In this document: positions 9,357 to 18,676 of the stretch, piece by piece
How positions within the stretch are numbered: the stretch's first letter is position 1
Layout of the letters: every line of letters starts with the position of its first letter
Source: Branchiostoma floridae
Lineage: Eukaryota > Chordata > Leptocardii > Amphioxiformes > Branchiostomatidae
Direction of reading: 5' to 3'
DNA length: 23,405 bases
Assembly (NCBI RefSeq): GCF_000003815.2
Contig: NC_049984.1
Span: forward strand, 296,699-320,103
Position numbers and translations under genes: made by a program
Notes under the pieces: model-generated
Told to the model about the DNA's origin: nothing
What the model saw: only the letters and a program-made list of their open reading frames with translations
Database searches by the model: none

Positions 9357-9520
9357 GGTCACTCCGGCCGAGTCCAGGCCCTCCAGTCTAACAATCCACA
9401 GAAGTGCCTTTACTGGAGTAACATGCTAGTAGACTGGCTGGGATTGGAACCCATAACCTCAGCACCACAGGACTGACATGCTAGCAGACTGGCTGGGATT
9501 GGGACCCATAACCTCAAAAT
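9357..9520 (-). mobile_element. tRNA-derived SINE remnant with a local 55-bp duplication
   Basis: On the minus strand, GGTTCCAATCCCAGC follows GAGGTTATGG, the T-arm/B-box region of a tRNA-derived SINE; further on comes AAAGGCACTT, a block shared with the SINE near 12.6 kb. The T-arm segment is present twice (from 9421 and from 9476, period 55) with few differences. A complete A box was not seen, so the copy is partial or rearranged. Confidence 0.55.
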
Positions 9521-9589
9521 TTTATGACCATATATTCATCATATAATGCCAATATCAAACTCCTCTCCACCCATCAAAGTGTCGTGCCC

Positions 9590-9865
9590 GCCATAGAAAA
9601 GATGGACTGAGCAGAGACCTGACCGTGTTAACCTGCCACCGTCACCATGGCGACGACCTGACCCCCATCACCACGGTGACGACCTGCCCCACGTTCCCGT
9701 CCCATTACCCCTTCATGCCGGCGGAGTGGGGAGGGTGACGGATGTGAAGGTCGCGAGCGGAACACGGGAGGGCAGGGAATAAAACGGTTCCTGCCAGGAG
9801 GTGTGACCGGAGACACATTTCCCCCGCCCGCCAGCCTGCGACAGTCACCTTGGGTTAATGCGATG
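9590..9865. promoter_or_regulatory. GC-rich island with two tandem RFX X-box-like motifs
   Basis: GTCACCATGGCGACGAC (from 9641) and ATCACCACGGTGACGAC (from 9667) are two X-box-like inverted repeats 26 bp apart, each followed by CTG. They form a small direct duplication of an inverted-repeat site, suited to cooperative dimer binding. The island is CpG-rich to about 9850, and the 62-codon minus frame in it looks like a composition effect. Regulatory role is inferred. Confidence 0.42.
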
Positions 9866-10434
9866 ACCTTGGTTCCCCGGCTGTCATGGCCGCCGATGAT
9901 GTAGGGAGGTTCCGTGTACCTAAATCATCATCATGCTCCATGGTCAGGACAGGGGCTGCACCATGGTCAGGCTGGTAGGGGCAGATGTCAGAGTTGAGCT
10001 GCCCAGAGAAGAGCTTCAAAAGGAATACAACTGTAGTGCCCACCTAATTTCTTTGAAAATCCTTCCTTGAAAATATCTTAGACATTTTACGTTAGAAGGA
10101 ACAGGTGTTAGGGTCTGAACTTTCGCATTTGGAAGAAAATGTGCTCAGTTCACCCAGTTGTGTTGGCATAAGAATAGACCCGAGGTGTGGAGTCTGGTAT
10201 TCACAGAGTGGAAAGATAAAGGGCAGAAACTGGGATCAAAAAAGGAAGATAAGAATTACAATAACTTTACTGCCATGATGCCAGCAAGCACCCCAGCCTT
10301 ACCCACAAGGCACCAGGCTGGGAAGGAAGTATTTCCTTACTGCTGTAACCACCTGAAGCTGCTCCACCCAGACCTGGCGTTATATGAACTTACACACTTT
10401 GTGAAGGATTGACATACAGTTGACGATCACCTCT
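9866..10434. other. No gene recognised up to assembly gap
   Basis: CCATGGTCAGG occurs twice (about 9939 and 9961). An 84-codon plus frame (10158-10412) was examined; it matches no family and has no splice or start context. Confidence 0.4.
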
Positions 10435-10534
10435 NNNNNNNNNNNNNNNNNNNNNNNNNNNNNNNNNNNNNNNNNNNNNNNNNNNNNNNNNNNNNNNNNN
10501 NNNNNNNNNNNNNNNNNNNNNNNNNNNNNNNNNN
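10435..10534. other. Assembly gap (100 N)
   Basis: Exactly 100 N, a size often used for gaps of unknown length. CCTGCATGTATGCAGG, a hairpin with 7-bp arms, abuts the right edge (10535-10550), and the 150-bp tandem array starts just after it. The repeats may have caused the gap. Confidence 0.98.
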
Positions 10535-10550
10535 CCTGCATGTATGCAGG

Positions 10551-11190
10551 TATGGTTTGGATCGCTGGTGGAAACCTTTCCGGTTACCCGGGGGATTTAG
10601 GGCGCCTGTATCTTGTGAATGGATGGTGCGAGCACGACGATTTTTGGTACGTGGGTTGGGGGTGGTAGCCTGACACTCAGGTGTGATTTTGGGCCTCCTG
10701 GCGCTTGACCTTGACATTGAAGGTGGCATTTTTGGTGTTTTGGGGGCACTTTTGGCGCTGTGTGTCCGGAACGATACGCGCGATTGCGACGATTTTTGGT
10801 GCATGGGTGGGGGGTTGTTGCCTGTTGCCTAGGACTGACTTTGGGCCTTGTCGCGTTTGAACTTGACCCGGCAGGTCGAATTTTGTGTCCGGGAGGGGTG
10901 TTTCCGGAGTTATATCTTCTGAACGGCTGGTGCTGGCGCGATGATATTTGGCACATGTGTCGGCGGTGGCTGAATAATGCTCAATTTTGATTTTGGCGCC
11001 CTTGGTGCTTGAACTTGACATTTTAGGTTACCTTTTGTGCGGGCACGGGGCGTGCGCTGTATCTCCGGAACGCAAGGTGCCATTGTGTTGCCATTTGGTA
11101 CGTGAGTTGTTTGTGGTGTCCTGGTGGTCAGGTTTGATTTTGGGCCTCCTAGTGCTTGAACTTGATACTGTATAGGTTGACCCTGTTTTA
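10551..11190. repeat. Diverged tandem array, period about 150 bp, four units
   Basis: Each unit holds, in order, a TATCTTCTGAACGGNTGGTGC-like block, GATTTTTGGTACGTG, a G-rich spacer, TTTGGGCCTCCTGG and GCTTGAACTTGAC. The GGGCC anchors fall at 10691, 10843, 10995 (as GGCGCCC) and 11142, spacings of 152, 152 and 147. Overlapping minus-strand frames of 114-125 codons cross it. The period is not a multiple of three and the copies are read in different frames, so these are unlikely to be genes. Diverged satellite or repeat-family sequence is the likely nature. Confidence 0.75.
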
Positions 11191-11457
11191 GTGTGGTTGG
11201 GGCATCCTCCCAATATCTGCTTGGTTTTAAAAACAGATTATGGTTGGGTGTAGAACCATCATCTGGCCTGGGCCACCTTCAATGTATCAGGTTACTTAGT
11301 GGCACTGACAGTTTGCCAGATGACGGGAGTGTGCCAGATTATATATCTGTTGGTCAGGTATAATTGGAGTTTGCTTATTACTCTTTGTGGTGTTTCTAGA
11401 GCTGTATAGTACTGAGTTTTAAGTTCCGGTACAAGTTCCTTTACCCTGTTGGCAATC

Positions 11458-11541
11458 ATGGTTGAACTTGAACTTAAACAGAAGAAGATGCAATTTTCTA
11501 ATGTGGAGGAGAACTGTATAGAGTGTGGGCATAAGAGAAAG
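11458..11541 (+). CDS. Possible short first coding exon (28 codons, phase 0)
   Basis: ATG at 11458 opens a frame reading MVELELKQKKMQFSNVEE then NCIECGHKRK, ending at AAG|GTATGTG, a good splice donor (GT at 11542). The frame would stop three codons into the intron (TGA, 11551-11553), as expected if splicing is real. The peptide is charged, helical-looking and ends with a CxxCxH pattern that could be part of a zinc-binding site. I do not recognise the protein. No acceptor-linked second exon was found, so this could be chance. Confidence 0.25.
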
Positions 11542-11553
11542 GTATGTGTATGA

Positions 11554-12549
11554 TTTGTCCTGTGTTTCTTTTTGTTTCTTTGGTAATGCCATTTCCATAC
11601 TGTATACAGGTAATTTGTTGTTTTGGGCTAGTCATATTCGCTTGGTTTTTGGGCCTGCTTAATCTATGGTACAGGCAGGGTTAAGTGGTGGAGGCTTAGC
11701 TTTGTTCTGTTTTAAATTCAGTATCGTTTGTTGCATTTTGTCGCGGCAAATATATGATGAAATTCCCCTTCTAAGCAACTGCTCATTGGTTTGTGGGGAT
11801 GTTTGCTGGGTGTTTGCTTTGACTACAACAGCTTCTGAACTTTTCAAAGCTTCCATTGCCAGCAGCTTGCCATCTATAAATGGGATTGACAAGGACATTT
11901 TTCATAGTAAATTATGCTGTTAAATTTGGCTTAGATACTACAGGAGATTTAGGTTTGGGTTGGATGGATTGAATGAAAATATCATACCACCCTGGGGACT
12001 AACTGTTGCTGCTGCATGGGGGCTACCACTATTCATGTTGTCTAATGTCTATGGAACTACAGATAAAAGTATCATTGGTCAAATTATGCGAGTAACATTC
12101 CGATGTCAAGTGAATAACACCCCAGAAATAAATCTTTAATGAATATCATTGGAAGAACACAAACCAAGGAGACTTAGCAGCTGCATTAGGTCAGTACATT
12201 GAAATAGGAAGATATTAGTATATCATGTGACAGAGTAACTACATGTGCATGGGCCATCTGAGACAAAAAAAGGTAGCGTCTCAACAACTTCAAAGTACTG
12301 TGGTTGGTTACATACTTAAGAAATCCAAAATAAGTAATGTTCATCCCTGTCCAAACTTACAAATTCAGAAAATGGAATTTCAGAGTCAGACTTTTGCATG
12401 GTGCACAACCAACACAGTAAAAAGCTCATTTTTCCAACCACGTACCACAGACAAAAAGGCAAAAATACACAATAGGTCTACAGAAACCCAATACATTTCA
12501 TGCAGGCCTGAGGTCTACGAACTCTTGTTTGCACCTGGGTTCAGCACCT
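11554..12549. other. No gene recognised
   Basis: Frames of 79-102 codons exist on both strands at 11659-11923 and 12243-12551, but they overlap one another or have no family features. No repeat was identified. Confidence 0.4.
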
Positions 12550-12555
12550 GAGTGA

Positions 12556-12693
12556 AGTCAGTAAAAAATAAAGTCGTGTTAAGTGCCTTTCCCAAGGGCA
12601 CAAGATCGGTTACGGTTACCTAGCATATCAGATTCGAACCCAGGACCTCTGGGTTCTGGGGTAAGTACCCTAACCATTTTGCCAGACGACCCC
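12556..12693 (-). mobile_element. tRNA-derived SINE
   Basis: On the minus strand the element starts near 12693 with a tRNA-like head: A box TGGCAAAATGGTTAGGG and B box GGTTCGAATCT (positions about 12684-12630). A body with TGCCCTTGGGAAAGGCACTT and an AT-rich tail follow. GAGTGA flanks both ends (12550-12555 and 12694-12699), a weak target site duplication candidate. It is a transposed pol III retroposon rather than a functional tRNA because the arms do not fold into a full cloverleaf by eye. Confidence 0.75.
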
Positions 12694-12699
12694 GAGTGA

Positions 12700-13200
12700 T
12701 GAAACGCTTCCTGCCCCACTTAGCTGGGACGTGCGTCTTCTGATCTTCGACTTCTGACACACCTCAATCAACTTAGCCACCCGCCAATCAATCGTAACCA
12801 CGTTACCCACCAGGCCACATTACCCAGCATCCCCCGGTCACCTGTCCCAGTTTCTGCCTGTGACCTCCAGTCCCCGACCTTGGCTCAGTTTTCATCAAGT
12901 CATCAACTTATCTCTATGAGTAGAGGTTCTTCCTGGCGTGAGTGGATCAAATCCATCCATTTGGTCTCCGGGTTGACATCTTGTAAAAGGTGATAGTCAC
13001 CTATTATGTCAATCCTTCCACAAATGTGGGAATCTCGATAGATAAATAAATTATCCGCCCATCAGCGAGTCAATCCATCCGCAGGCCGCCGGAGCTGTGA
13101 CCTGACCTAGTTTGTGATGAAGGTCGTTCCTGGTTCCCCGACCTTGATCGAGGTTTGGCAGCATTAATTATTCAGGAATACAGCAGTCATGTCAGCAACT
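12700..13200. promoter_or_regulatory. Putative enhancer-like island (RBPJ, nuclear-receptor and homeodomain motifs)
   Basis: Features in order: CGCCAATCAATCG (CCAAT) near 12784; AGGTGATAGTCACCT palindrome (12988-13002); CCACAAATGTGG hairpin overlapping TGTGGGAA (13025-13032), a good RBPJ/Su(H) match; GATAAATAAATTATCC around 13041; TGACCTGACCT near 13098, overlapping nuclear-receptor half sites; and ATTAATTATTCAG near 13163. The density and variety of motifs in one moderately GC-rich block suggest a developmental enhancer. Function is inferred only. Confidence 0.35.
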
Positions 13201-13600
13201 CGACTGAGTGTGGTACAAGTACTTAATTTTATGTTCAAGGTTTTGCTTCGTTATTTGTGTCCAACCAAATCATGTTGTTTCTCAGAATAAGACTGGGCAT
13301 CTGTTAGCCAAAACCTTTGCTGTACGTACAAAAGTATGTGCTATCGTGACTTTTTCTCCCTGTGATCCTTTCTTCTGGGACCAGGAAAAGTTGCTGACTG
13401 AGATGTTAAAATGTGGGCAGATCAGCAGAAATGGGCTCCTCTGCTGTTATCTGGAGGTGATCATTTTGGGAGGGGGTTGGTAAATATGAAAATTTTACCT
13501 CGACAAACTTTGCATTTTTTTTTCTCATTACTTGTGTTTCACACCCCAGCCTAAAGGAATCTTTGCTTGTTCCAGTATTGGTAAGACTTTGTCCACATGT
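13201..13600. other. No gene recognised
   Basis: A 91-codon plus frame (13208-13483) ends in low-complexity residues, with no domain or splice context. Confidence 0.4.
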
Positions 13601-13609
13601 GAGCCATAC

Positions 13610-13985
13610 TTAAAGCAACTGTTCTTCTTTTCCCTTATCTATAGTCTCTGACACCGCAAACTTGACCCGACCAAAAGTCGGAAACAGCCCATTACCGGCT
13701 CGTGCCCGACCGTGACACGGCGGGTTCCTGATCGTGCCCGACCGTGACACGGCGGGTTCCTGATCGTGCCCGACCGTGACACGGTGGGTCCCTGATGGAG
13801 TTTTATCCACTTTCATCCTCCTTAATCCACTTATGAGCCGGGATGGCAGAGGCAGGGCTGGGGGTGGTTTCAGGAGGAAAACTGCCGGCCAGAGTTCAGC
13901 CGGCGGTAACCGGTTCAACCGGAGGTAACCAGGTTTGCGGAAACATAGCAGCTGATGCCCGGTCAAGGTGAACAACACCGCATGA
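13610..13985. promoter_or_regulatory. GC-rich island with minisatellite and Grainyhead-type site
   Basis: The left part is a 32-bp minisatellite. The right part has CCGGCGGTAACCGGTTCAACCG (from about 13899) containing AACCGGTT (13908-13915), a consensus Grainyhead/CP2 site, with a further AACCGG at 13918-13923. A 122-codon minus frame covers the island, but it reads the three minisatellite units in three frames (32 is not a multiple of three), so I do not call a gene. Confidence 0.35.
13701..13796. repeat. 32-bp minisatellite, three units
   Basis: Units at 13701-13732, 13733-13764 and 13765-13796 start CGTGCCCGAC. The first two are identical and the third has two changes. Each contains CCGTGACACGG, an 11-bp inverted repeat, so the array is a regular series of palindromes. 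Confidence 0.95.
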
Positions 13986-14585
13986 TCCGTCCTGCGATAA
14001 CTTCCCTAAAAAATCGTAGCTTTAAATCAATCACATAAGGCCATACCAATTTAATTTATTTTGTTGAAAAGTGAAAATATAACAAGCAGACACCATAAAT
14101 GCAACGGGCAGGGAAGAAAACTTGAATATGACCATGTCCACTCCATAAACCTGAGTGCACCAAGGCATACACCTGGTCCTCCGGCTTTGTTTTCATCATG
14201 TTTTTCCAGTTGAGCATATTTTAATTTTAATTTTTAATGTTTTATTTTTTAAATCTTTGTCATGAACCAACAAATCAAATTGGTGTGGCCTAAGACAGTC
14301 CTCCAACAGAGTTCTGAGCTCTCAGATCTAAAACTTGTACAGCTGTTGAACTGTAGGTCTTACATGGCACAGTGATCATGAATAGTATTTAAGTTAGTTA
14401 TGAAATTACTTTATAGATGAATTATACTAGTATCATCATTCCATTTCATGCTCTGTTATTCTTTTGTCAGACTTCATCCTAAATCCATGCTTTTGTTTCA
14501 TGCTACAGCTTTTGGACATTAAATCAATTGTGTTGCAGTGAAATCCACATAGTATGATCTTTACTTTTTTACTTCTCAGTTCTAG
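13986..14585. other. No gene recognised
   Basis: Strongly AT-rich; no exon or repeat identified. Confidence 0.4.
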
Positions 14586-14760
14586 CAGTCAATTGTACCC
14601 AGTTCTGAGTTGTTGTTGTAAAGCCTTGAGGAGTCCTACCACTGTTAGATTGTACCCTGCAGTAGCCTACCACATCAGATTATACCCAGTTCTGTGCTGT
14701 TGTAAGTTTAACATTAAAACCCCTGCAGAAGTCATCCCACATCAGATTATACCCAGTTTC
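14586..14760. repeat. Short irregular tandem repeats
   Basis: TGTACCCAGTTCTGAG-like blocks recur, and CACATCAGATTATACCCAGTT is present at 14671 and exactly again at 14738 (period 67). Related TTAGATTGTACCC forms precede them. An old, irregular local amplification. Confidence 0.65.
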
Positions 14761-14769
14761 TCCATATGT

Positions 14770-14990
14770 GACTAAAACCGTCCCTCCTGACTCCTTCCCG
14801 GCCCCAGAACACCCATTTAGCGCTCCTGCCTTCATCAAGTATTCAAATTTCCCCGAACTCCGCGTACGTTTCCTCGGGCGATGTTCCGATGCGAGGAGCG
14901 CTCCCCTCCAGGGGGTACTTGTGCTAATGACACTGCAGGCGGTTTTTACTCGCAAACCTGGGGCTTTATTTACACATGTCCCAGTGCCTT
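14770..14990. promoter_or_regulatory. GC-rich island, putative regulatory element
   Basis: A block of high GC (14790-14950) with GAACTCCGCGTACG and GAGGAGCGCTCCCCTCC, the latter an inverted repeat GGAGCGCTCC. Frames on both strands overlap, so no gene is called. Role inferred by likeness to the other islands. Confidence 0.25.
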
Positions 14991-15221
14991 TACTATAGAT
15001 CACTATACATGCACAAGAAGTATGTTCCTACATGTAACTGTTAATGTACTATTCAAAATCACTAACATGAGGCTTTCCTTACACAGTACAAGCAGAGAAA
15101 CATGCTATACAAATAATCTTGCCTGTTGTACTGTAAAGTTTATTTTTGATGAAGTGTTTTGGCACAAAGTGTTGTATAATGTATGTTGCTATTTTTCTTG
15201 AGTGAAAAAAGTTTTAACAAC

Positions 15222-15841
15222 TTGGTAACGTAAGGTTACCAGTTTACAGTCGAATTATGGAAAATGATCACTGTTCTGAAATGCCTTGGCAGAATTAAAT
15301 ATTTAACCCATTTAAAGAAACAGTAGTATGTCTGTTAAAAAATTGCATGGTAATTTATTTCTTCCCTCCATCTTTGGCTGTGCACCAGCATGTAATAATG
15401 GAGTAGTTGGCAGTGAAGAATTGTTCTAGGGTGACCAATTAATGGTCACTTGAGTCTTTCTCCTCGTAGTGCTCTACCTATAAGCACACATATTCAACCA
15501 TTTGCTACAAAATATTACGAAAGTGATGAACAAACAAACCATGGTAAATTTTTGTGTCTACCCCACCATCGCCTGCAGTAGCGCCATAGTGATAAAATGA
15601 GGTTGGACCGCCGAATTTGCCTGAGTGGAACGTCACGTAAAGTCGACCCAGGCACCATGGGCCCATGATCTTTCATGAAAATTGTGCAATATTCATGGCA
15701 AAGGTTTTCAATGTGAATAACACATTTATAGTTTTATTATTATTGACTAATTTTTGCATGTTGCACCTTGAATTACAGTCATGTCATTAACTGATCCTGT
15801 TAATTGGTCCTGCACGTAAACTGGTAACCTTATGTTACCAA
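15222..15841. mobile_element. Non-autonomous DNA element, 620 bp, 26-bp terminal inverted repeats
   Basis: The left end 15222-15247 (starting TTGGTAACGTAAGGTTACC) and right end 15816-15841 are reverse complements with one mismatch in 26. Each terminal repeat itself folds (GGTAAC, 5 bp, GTTACC). The interior has no transposase-like frame and contains GTGACCAATTAATGGTCAC (15431-15449), a palindrome with 7-bp arms. No convincing target site duplication was seen next to the repeats. Superfamily is unknown. Chance is very unlikely given the repeat length. Confidence 0.7.
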
Positions 15842-16050
15842 ATCTGCATTGGCTATGGGGTTAGGCAGCAAGTAAAAGTTTATACCAGCCAGACATTAAA
15901 TAATGTGATGCAGTGACATGTACGAAAAACAGATTGAACACAAAACAATTAAACTTCTAAACATACAAATGTAACTTGACAGTTAAGGTAAAAAGATTTA
16001 CACTTAACGTTACATCATACATTCAAGTAATCATAAGTTCAATGTCAAAC

Positions 16051-16255
16051 TACTGTAAATACATTTAAGTTCGCGGGGATTTAATTTCGCGGTAGCGGGT
16101 AAAAGGACTTTTCGCGATGAATTTAACACCATAGACTGCAGGCTAATACATACCATGATAGAAAAATGTTCGCGGTGGTTTTAAGTTCGCGGTGAAGTGG
16201 TCACCGCAAAAACCGCGAACATTTATCCACCGCGAACATTTCTGCATTTACAGTA
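16051..16255. mobile_element. MITE, 205 bp, with TTCGCGG-rich terminal inverted repeats
   Basis: The left end TACTGTAAATACATTTAAG then TTCGCGG pairs with the right end, CCGCGAACATTTCTGCATTTACAGTA in reverse, with few mismatches. Flanking TA at both ends fits a TA target duplication (mariner-like or related mobiliser). Inside, TTCGCGG or its complement recurs at least seven times, and the right half is itself a hairpin (AATGTTCGCGGTGG against CCACCGCGAACATT). Similar CTGTAAAT/TTCGCGG elements are, from memory, common in marine invertebrate genomes. Confidence 0.75.
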
Positions 16256-16353
16256 TTACATCCAGAATATTCAAGTCACAAATATGACCTTGAAATTTGT
16301 CATTCTTTAACCCATAAATTTCCCTTCCAAGTCTCCAGGATTACCAGCAAATT

Positions 16354-16561
16354 GTTTGACTCACACAAAACTGCAGAAGAGAAAGCGGAGATGTCAGGTC
16401 CCCATGTTTGACTCACACAAAACTGCAGAAGAGAAAGCGGAGATGTCAGGTCCCCATGTTTGACTCACACAAAACTGCAGAAGAGAAAGCGGAGATGTCA
16501 GGTCCCCATGTTTGACTCACACAAAACTGCAGAAGACAAAGCAGAGATGTCAGGTCCCTAT
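16354..16561. repeat. 52-bp minisatellite, four units
   Basis: Units at 16354-16405, 16406-16457, 16458-16509 and 16510-16561 start GTTTGACTCACAC. Units 1-3 are identical; unit 4 has three substitutions and marks the older edge. The period is not a multiple of three, so it is unlikely to be coding. Confidence 0.95.
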
Positions 16562-16609
16562 CTCAGCATCGGAAGTGTTGAGTTTGCAGTTAAGTTCGGG
16601 TGACAGTTC

Positions 16610-16628
16610 TAGGCTGGTGATCAGCCTA
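16610..16628. repeat. 19-bp inverted repeat
   Basis: TAGGCTG and CAGCCTA flank GTGAT, and the centre contains TGATCA. A compact hairpin or dimer site; the function is unknown. Confidence 0.6.
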
Positions 16629-16765
16629 ATCATAAACTTTACACAACAACTCAAACAACTCGTACAAACAGAACCCCTGCTCTACTCGCCCGAGGCAGGG
16701 AGGGTTATTAGCACCGGTACAGATTGACTGGAGTCAGCAGGAAGCAAGGCTGTGATCGGGGATGG

Positions 16766-17430
16766 AAATGAGCTGCAGCTGATTGGTGCTGCAGGGGGAT
16801 GGGAGATGCTTTATAACATTAACAAGCACCTGGGGGGGGGGGCTGCATGTAGGTAATGAGGCCTGCAGGTTACTGTGCGTTAAATAAAACAACTCTCTAG
16901 CATTCACACAAGCACTGCTACAGATAGGCAAGGTACAAATAAAGAATGTTTAAGCAACTTGTAACGTTACAAACACCGAAAAATGAGCTGCAGCTGAAGG
17001 GTGCTGCAGGGGGATGGGAGGTGGGGGAACTAAGTTAACGTTAACAGGCTTTAGAACAAGGACCTTGGGGGAGGGATACATGTAGGTAATGAGGCCCGCA
17101 GTTTACTCTGTGTTAAATAAAACAACTCTCTAGCATTCACACAAGCACTGCTACAGATAGGCAAGGTACAAATAAAGAATATGTTCAAGCAACTTGTAAC
17201 GTTACAAACACCGAAAAATGAGCTGCAGCTGAAGGGTGCTGCAGGGGGATGGGAGGTGGGGGAACTAAGTTAACGTTAACAGGCTTTAGAACAAGGACCT
17301 TGGGGGAGGGATACATGTAGGTAATGAGGCCTGCGGTTTACTCTGTGTTAAATAAAATTCTCTAGCATTCACACAACCACTGCTGCAGGTAGGCAAGGCC
17401 AAGGCACAGATAATGAATATGTTTAAGCAA
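16766..17430. repeat. Three-copy tandem array, unit 215-235 bp
   Basis: Copies start AAATGAGCTGCAGCTG at 16766, 16981 and 17216. Copies 2 and 3 are almost identical over most of their length. Copy 1 lacks about 20 bp and has an 11-G run (16832-16842). Copies 2 and 3 include GTTAACGTTAAC, a perfect palindrome; the end of copies 1 and 2 has TTGTAACGTTACAA, another perfect palindrome. No coding frame persists across copies. Confidence 0.92.
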
Positions 17431-18016
17431 AACAAGTCGTGTTAGCATGAAAGCTCATTTGTGTACTAGGTAAATGACATTATTAAACAAAAAAAGAAAA
17501 ACTAATAAGCCTTAGCAGTGTTACTGTTTGTCCAGTATAATCTCTCACTGACTAGCCTTCACAGCTGTTGAACTTAAAAAGTAATGGATTTAACGGTGTT
17601 AATGTAAGGATGTACATTTGAGACTTTCTTAGGGTAAGCATATTTCTTTTGTCATCTAAATCAAACTTTTCCCCATTTTCCCGACACTTCCTACAAGAAA
17701 AGATCAGGCCCACGATTAGCTACAATGCCACTCTCCAAAAACTGAAATATCCAGAAACAAAGACTAATCAAAACTCCTCCTTTTGGCCCTTCCTAGTTTT
17801 ATTTTGTACCATTAAAGCCTTGTAACTGTTAGAACATAGCCCAGCCCACTGCAGTATTGTTGTAAAGTTTGTAAAACTTAAAAGCAGGTAATGTTTCAAC
17901 TTCCAATTTTGGGCCTTAGTTCCTGTTAAACCCTGGAGAATTAAATTTGCAATGACAAAAATGTATAGCAAAGTTCAAGACAAGCACAGCTGCTGTAATT
18001 CTGCAGAATTCTGGTT
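17431..18016. other. No gene recognised
   Basis: AT-rich; a 67-codon minus frame (17768-17971) has no family features. Confidence 0.4.
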
Positions 18017-18024
18017 TGAATACT

Positions 18025-18325
18025 CAGTAAAAGGTCCTTCCCACGCCTGAAGGGGCATATGGTGGTGCCCATCTCTGTTTCAGTAGCCCTGGGCCACACA
18101 ACTATTGTCACAGTGTAATCACTACAGCAGGGGGCTAGCCCACTGGTAGTGGTGTGTGTTCAACTTTCATACTCTTTCCTTAATGCTGAGTGCTAAGCAG
18201 AAAATTTCAAAGCAGCATGTGCCATTTTTAAAGTCTATGGTATGACTCGGCCGGTGATCAAACTCACGACCTACCGACTGCAAGGCAAACGCTCTACCCA
18301 TTCAGCCATTGCACTCTCTGGTGTC
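18025..18325 (-). mobile_element. tRNA-derived SINE with target site duplications
   Basis: On the minus strand the head reads TGGCTGAATGGGTAGAGCG (A box) and, after a Cys-like TTGCAG anticodon region, GAGTTTGATCACC (degenerate B box), positions about 18310-18250. A roughly 220-bp unrelated body follows, ending near AAAGGTCC. TGAATACT flanks the element on both sides (18017-18024 and 18326-18333), an 8-bp target site duplication that fixes the ends. The clear duplication suggests a fairly young insertion, although the B box is already mutated. Confidence 0.85.
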
Positions 18326-18427
18326 TGAATACTATGGTGGAGTATATGTGTGATGGATGTGTATGGAAGTGTATCTAGATCTGTGTGCCTGTCTGTATGT
18401 GTGTAAGTTTTGTATAATGTGTTCAGT

Positions 18428-18676
18428 NNNNNNNNNNNNNNNNNNNNNNNNNNNNNNNNNNNNNNNNNNNNNNNNNNNNNNNNNNNNNNNNNNNNNNNNN
18501 NNNNNNNNNNNNNNNNNNNNNNNNNNNNNNNNNNNNNNNNNNNNNNNNNNNNNNNNNNNNNNNNNNNNNNNNNNNNNNNNNNNNNNNNNNNNNNNNNNNN
18601 NNNNNNNNNNNNNNNNNNNNNNNNNNNNNNNNNNNNNNNNNNNNNNNNNNNNNNNNNNNNNNNNNNNNNNNNNNNN
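18428..18676. other. Assembly gap (249 N)
   Basis: A run of N. The left flank (18340-18427) is rich in TGTGTG/TGTATG, so a microsatellite may extend into the gap. The right flank to about 19050 holds nothing recognisable. Confidence 0.98.

Noticed and set aside
10158-10412. 84-codon plus-strand frame before the gap
   Set aside because: No homologous features, splice context or promoter; length expected by chance.
10420-10804. Frames that span or border the 100-N gap
   Set aside because: Unknown bases and a 152-bp repeat read in shifting frames; not evidence for a gene.
10597-11021. Minus-strand frames of 114-119 codons
   Set aside because: They cover diverged tandem units with a period not divisible by three, so no consistent peptide repeat exists.
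13610-13978. 122-codon minus-strand frame
   Set aside because: Crosses the 32-bp minisatellite in three frames and matches no family.
18243-18318. Possible tRNA gene on the minus strand
   Set aside because: A box is good, but the B box is mutated, and target duplications enclose a longer element; it is a SINE head.
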